Assembly (NCBI GenBank): GCA_963787895.1
Contig: CAWBEX010000007.1
Location: forward strand, 496,001-560,000
Length of the DNA: 64,000 nt
DNA from: Anderseniella sp963787895
GTDB taxonomy: Bacteria; Pseudomonadota; Alphaproteobacteria; Rhizobiales; Aestuariivirgaceae
Direction: 5' to 3'
Shown: one piece after another, positions 62,782-64,000 of the stretch
Layout of the letters: every line of letters starts with the position of its first letter
Numbering within the stretch: position 1 is the first letter of the stretch
Position numbers and translations under genes: made by a program
The notes under the pieces: generated by a model
What the model saw: only the letters and a program-made list of their open reading frames with translations
Database searches by the model: none
Told to the model about the DNA's origin: nothing

Positions 62782-63672
62782 CTAGAAAAAGCCGTGCTTG
62801 AGCGCAATCAGCAATTTTTCCTTGCCGCCAACCAGTCGCTTGGAGACAGCGGGGTCAGCAAGGCTGGAGTCAGACATCGCGATCATGCGTTCAAGATTGC
62901 GCTGGTACACGGCCTTCATGATGCGGGCAGGGCGCATGACATCCTTGCGGCACAGCTGCATGGCTTCTTCGGCACGTGCGTATTCTTCGCGCGCGATTTC
63001 TGCCAGTTCGCGCCACATGGCCACGTATCCAGGTTGTGAGGTCACCTTGGCCGGATCAGTATGGTCAATGCCGTGCTTTTCCAGAAGTTCCCTGGGCAGG
63101 TACAACCGGCCAATGGCGGCGTCTTCTTCCACATCGCGCAGGATGTTGGTGATCTGCAACGCCCGGCCGGTATGATGTGCAACCGTCACGCCATAATCAG
63201 AAGGGTCACCGAATACACATACGCACAGCCTGCCAACAGCACTGGCTACACGGTCCACATACAGATCGAACTTGTCCATGTCCGGAGCAACCACCGGGGC
63301 CCCTGCGTCCATTTCCATGCCGGAGATGACTTCCATGAAGTCGTCCCGTCGCAATGAAAGCTCATCAATCGCGCGAGACAGTGCCCGCGTTTCAGGCTGC
63401 GTTGGATTGCCGGCATAAAGTGCATCGATTTCTCTTCGCCATGCTGTGAGTTGCTGGCGCTTTTCTGTTTCACTCAAAGTTTCGCTGTCTGCGATGTCAT
63501 CAACTGCCCGGCAGAATGCATAAACTGCAAACATTGCTTCGCGCTGCCGTTTCGGCAGCAGGCGCATCGCCCAGTAAAACGAAGTTGAAGCGTCACGAAC
63601 CGCCTTGGCGATGCTGCCTGCCTCGGCAGCCGCGCCTGGCAAATGCGAGATGGTCTGCGTCTGGTTTGTCAT
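62782..63672 (-). CDS. hpnD: Presqualene diphosphate synthase HpnD
   Basis: A 296-residue squalene/phytoene synthase family enzyme. The two aspartate-rich magnesium motifs are AVDDIAD (Asp58, Asp59, Asp62) and NILRDVEEDA. SFYWAMRLLPKRQREAMFAVYAFCRA and GRLYLPRELLEKHG are typical. It joins two farnesyl diphosphates head to head. ATG 63672 is favoured; a longer start at 63711 exists. Confidence 0.92.
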   Translation of the reverse strand: MTNQTQTISHLPGAAAEAGSIAKAVRDASTSFYWAMRLLPKRQREAMFAVYAFCRAVDDIADSETLSETEKRQQLTAWRREIDALYAGNPTQPETRALSRAIDELSLRRDDFMEVISGMEMDAGAPVVAPDMDKFDLYVDRVASAVGRLCVCVFGDPSDYGVTVAHHTGRALQITNILRDVEEDAAIGRLYLPRELLEKHGIDHTDPAKVTSQPGYVAMWRELAEIAREEYARAEEAMQLCRKDVMRPARIMKAVYQRNLERMIAMSDSSLADPAVSKRLVGGKEKLLIALKHGFF

Positions 63673-63744
63673 AACGACTCTATTGCCAGATGATGTTGAG
63701 GCAGTCGGCAATCCGACCGCCCTGAAACCCGGATAAGCTAGAAC

Positions 63745-64000
63745 TCAGGACTTGGAGGCGAACTCAAGCACCTTCTTGTCAAGCTTCAGGCCACGTAGAA
63801 CCTCGACTACGATATCGTCGGCTTCAAGGCGCGCCTGCTTGTATTGCCAGTCCGGTGCACCATGGCCAATGAAGGCATCGGGCAGTGTCATCGGCTTGAC
63901 CACCGCACCGCCCTGCAAAAGGCCCTGTGACGCCAGATGATGCAGTACATGGCTGGAGAAGCCGCCAATGGAACCTTCCTCAATGGTGATGACCAGTTCG
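63745..64000 (-). CDS. dxs: 1-deoxy-D-xylulose-5-phosphate synthase-like protein, C-terminal part (5' end outside window)
   Basis: About 85 C-terminal residues of a transketolase-type enzyme. ELVITIEEGSIGGFSSHVLHHL is the Dxs C-terminal domain signature, and MTLPDAFIGHGAPDWQYKQARLEADDIV the closing helix pair. Dxs makes deoxyxylulose phosphate from pyruvate and glyceraldehyde 3-phosphate, feeding isoprenoids. The frame enters from the window edge one base off codon start and ends at TGA (63745-63747). Placed 72 bp upstream of hpnD, it would supply farnesyl units to hopanoids. Whether this is the main Dxs or a cluster paralogue cannot be told. Confidence 0.8.
   Translation of the reverse strand, partial: ELVITIEEGSIGGFSSHVLHHLASQGLLQGGAVVKPMTLPDAFIGHGAPDWQYKQARLEADDIVVEVLRGLKLDKKVLEFASKS

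Overview
The window is a gene-dense chromosomal stretch of an alphaproteobacterium, most likely of the Hyphomicrobiales (Rhizobiales) type. The support is a hopanoid cluster of alphaproteobacterial layout, DUF2093 and HlyU-family small proteins, a class II DAHP synthase, linked psd-pssA, citramalate synthase next to cysS, and generally high third-position GC. The genus cannot be fixed from the sequence. I saw no rRNA or tRNA gene, insertion sequence, prophage or CRISPR array.

Layout. Positions 1-4066 hold the end of glutathione reductase, a VOC protein, a HlyU-like protein, and a sodium:solute symporter facing a two-gene unit of a guanidino-modifying enzyme and a DUF1989 protein. Positions 4210-7182 are isoleucyl-tRNA synthetase, broken by about a dozen frameshifts between 4984 and 7058. 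Then come lspA, a lipoprotein, an active/inactive pair of M16 peptidases, pgi and mutL (to 14501). Positions 14511-23416 hold rluB-rsmD-benE, tadA, an operon purD / dehalogenase-like hydrolase / phosphotransferase / patatin, and xseA. Positions 23435-31783 hold an Lrp regulator, a universal stress protein with an alanine/glycine symporter, a GCS2 ligase, DAHP synthase, a desaturase and a DMT transporter.

Positions 32094-37868 form a tightly coupled set: cysS, an unlisted 45-residue membrane protein, cimA, hutD, an MFS carrier and a DMT carrier. Positions 37807-43641 hold a LOG protein, a LysM protein and a small metal region: an ArsR regulator with an Atm1-type exporter, divergent from a DUF2946 protein and a PCuAC copper chaperone, around a perfect 9-bp inverted repeat. 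Positions 43929-47592 hold a YbjQ protein, psd, pssA, arsC and a Rieske oxygenase. Positions 47596-52877 hold a padR-controlled RND efflux operon whose last gene, a VOC protein, lies in frame behind the pump's stop codon and lacks a normal start.

Positions 53095-64000 are hopanoid genes: hpnO-hpnN-hpnH on the plus strand, convergent with dxs-like, hpnD, hpnE, shc (hpnF) and hpnG on the minus strand. Together they cover squalene formation, cyclisation, adenosyl addition, base removal, amination and transport. The strongest oddities are the fragmented ileS and the AUU-or-truncated VOC start.
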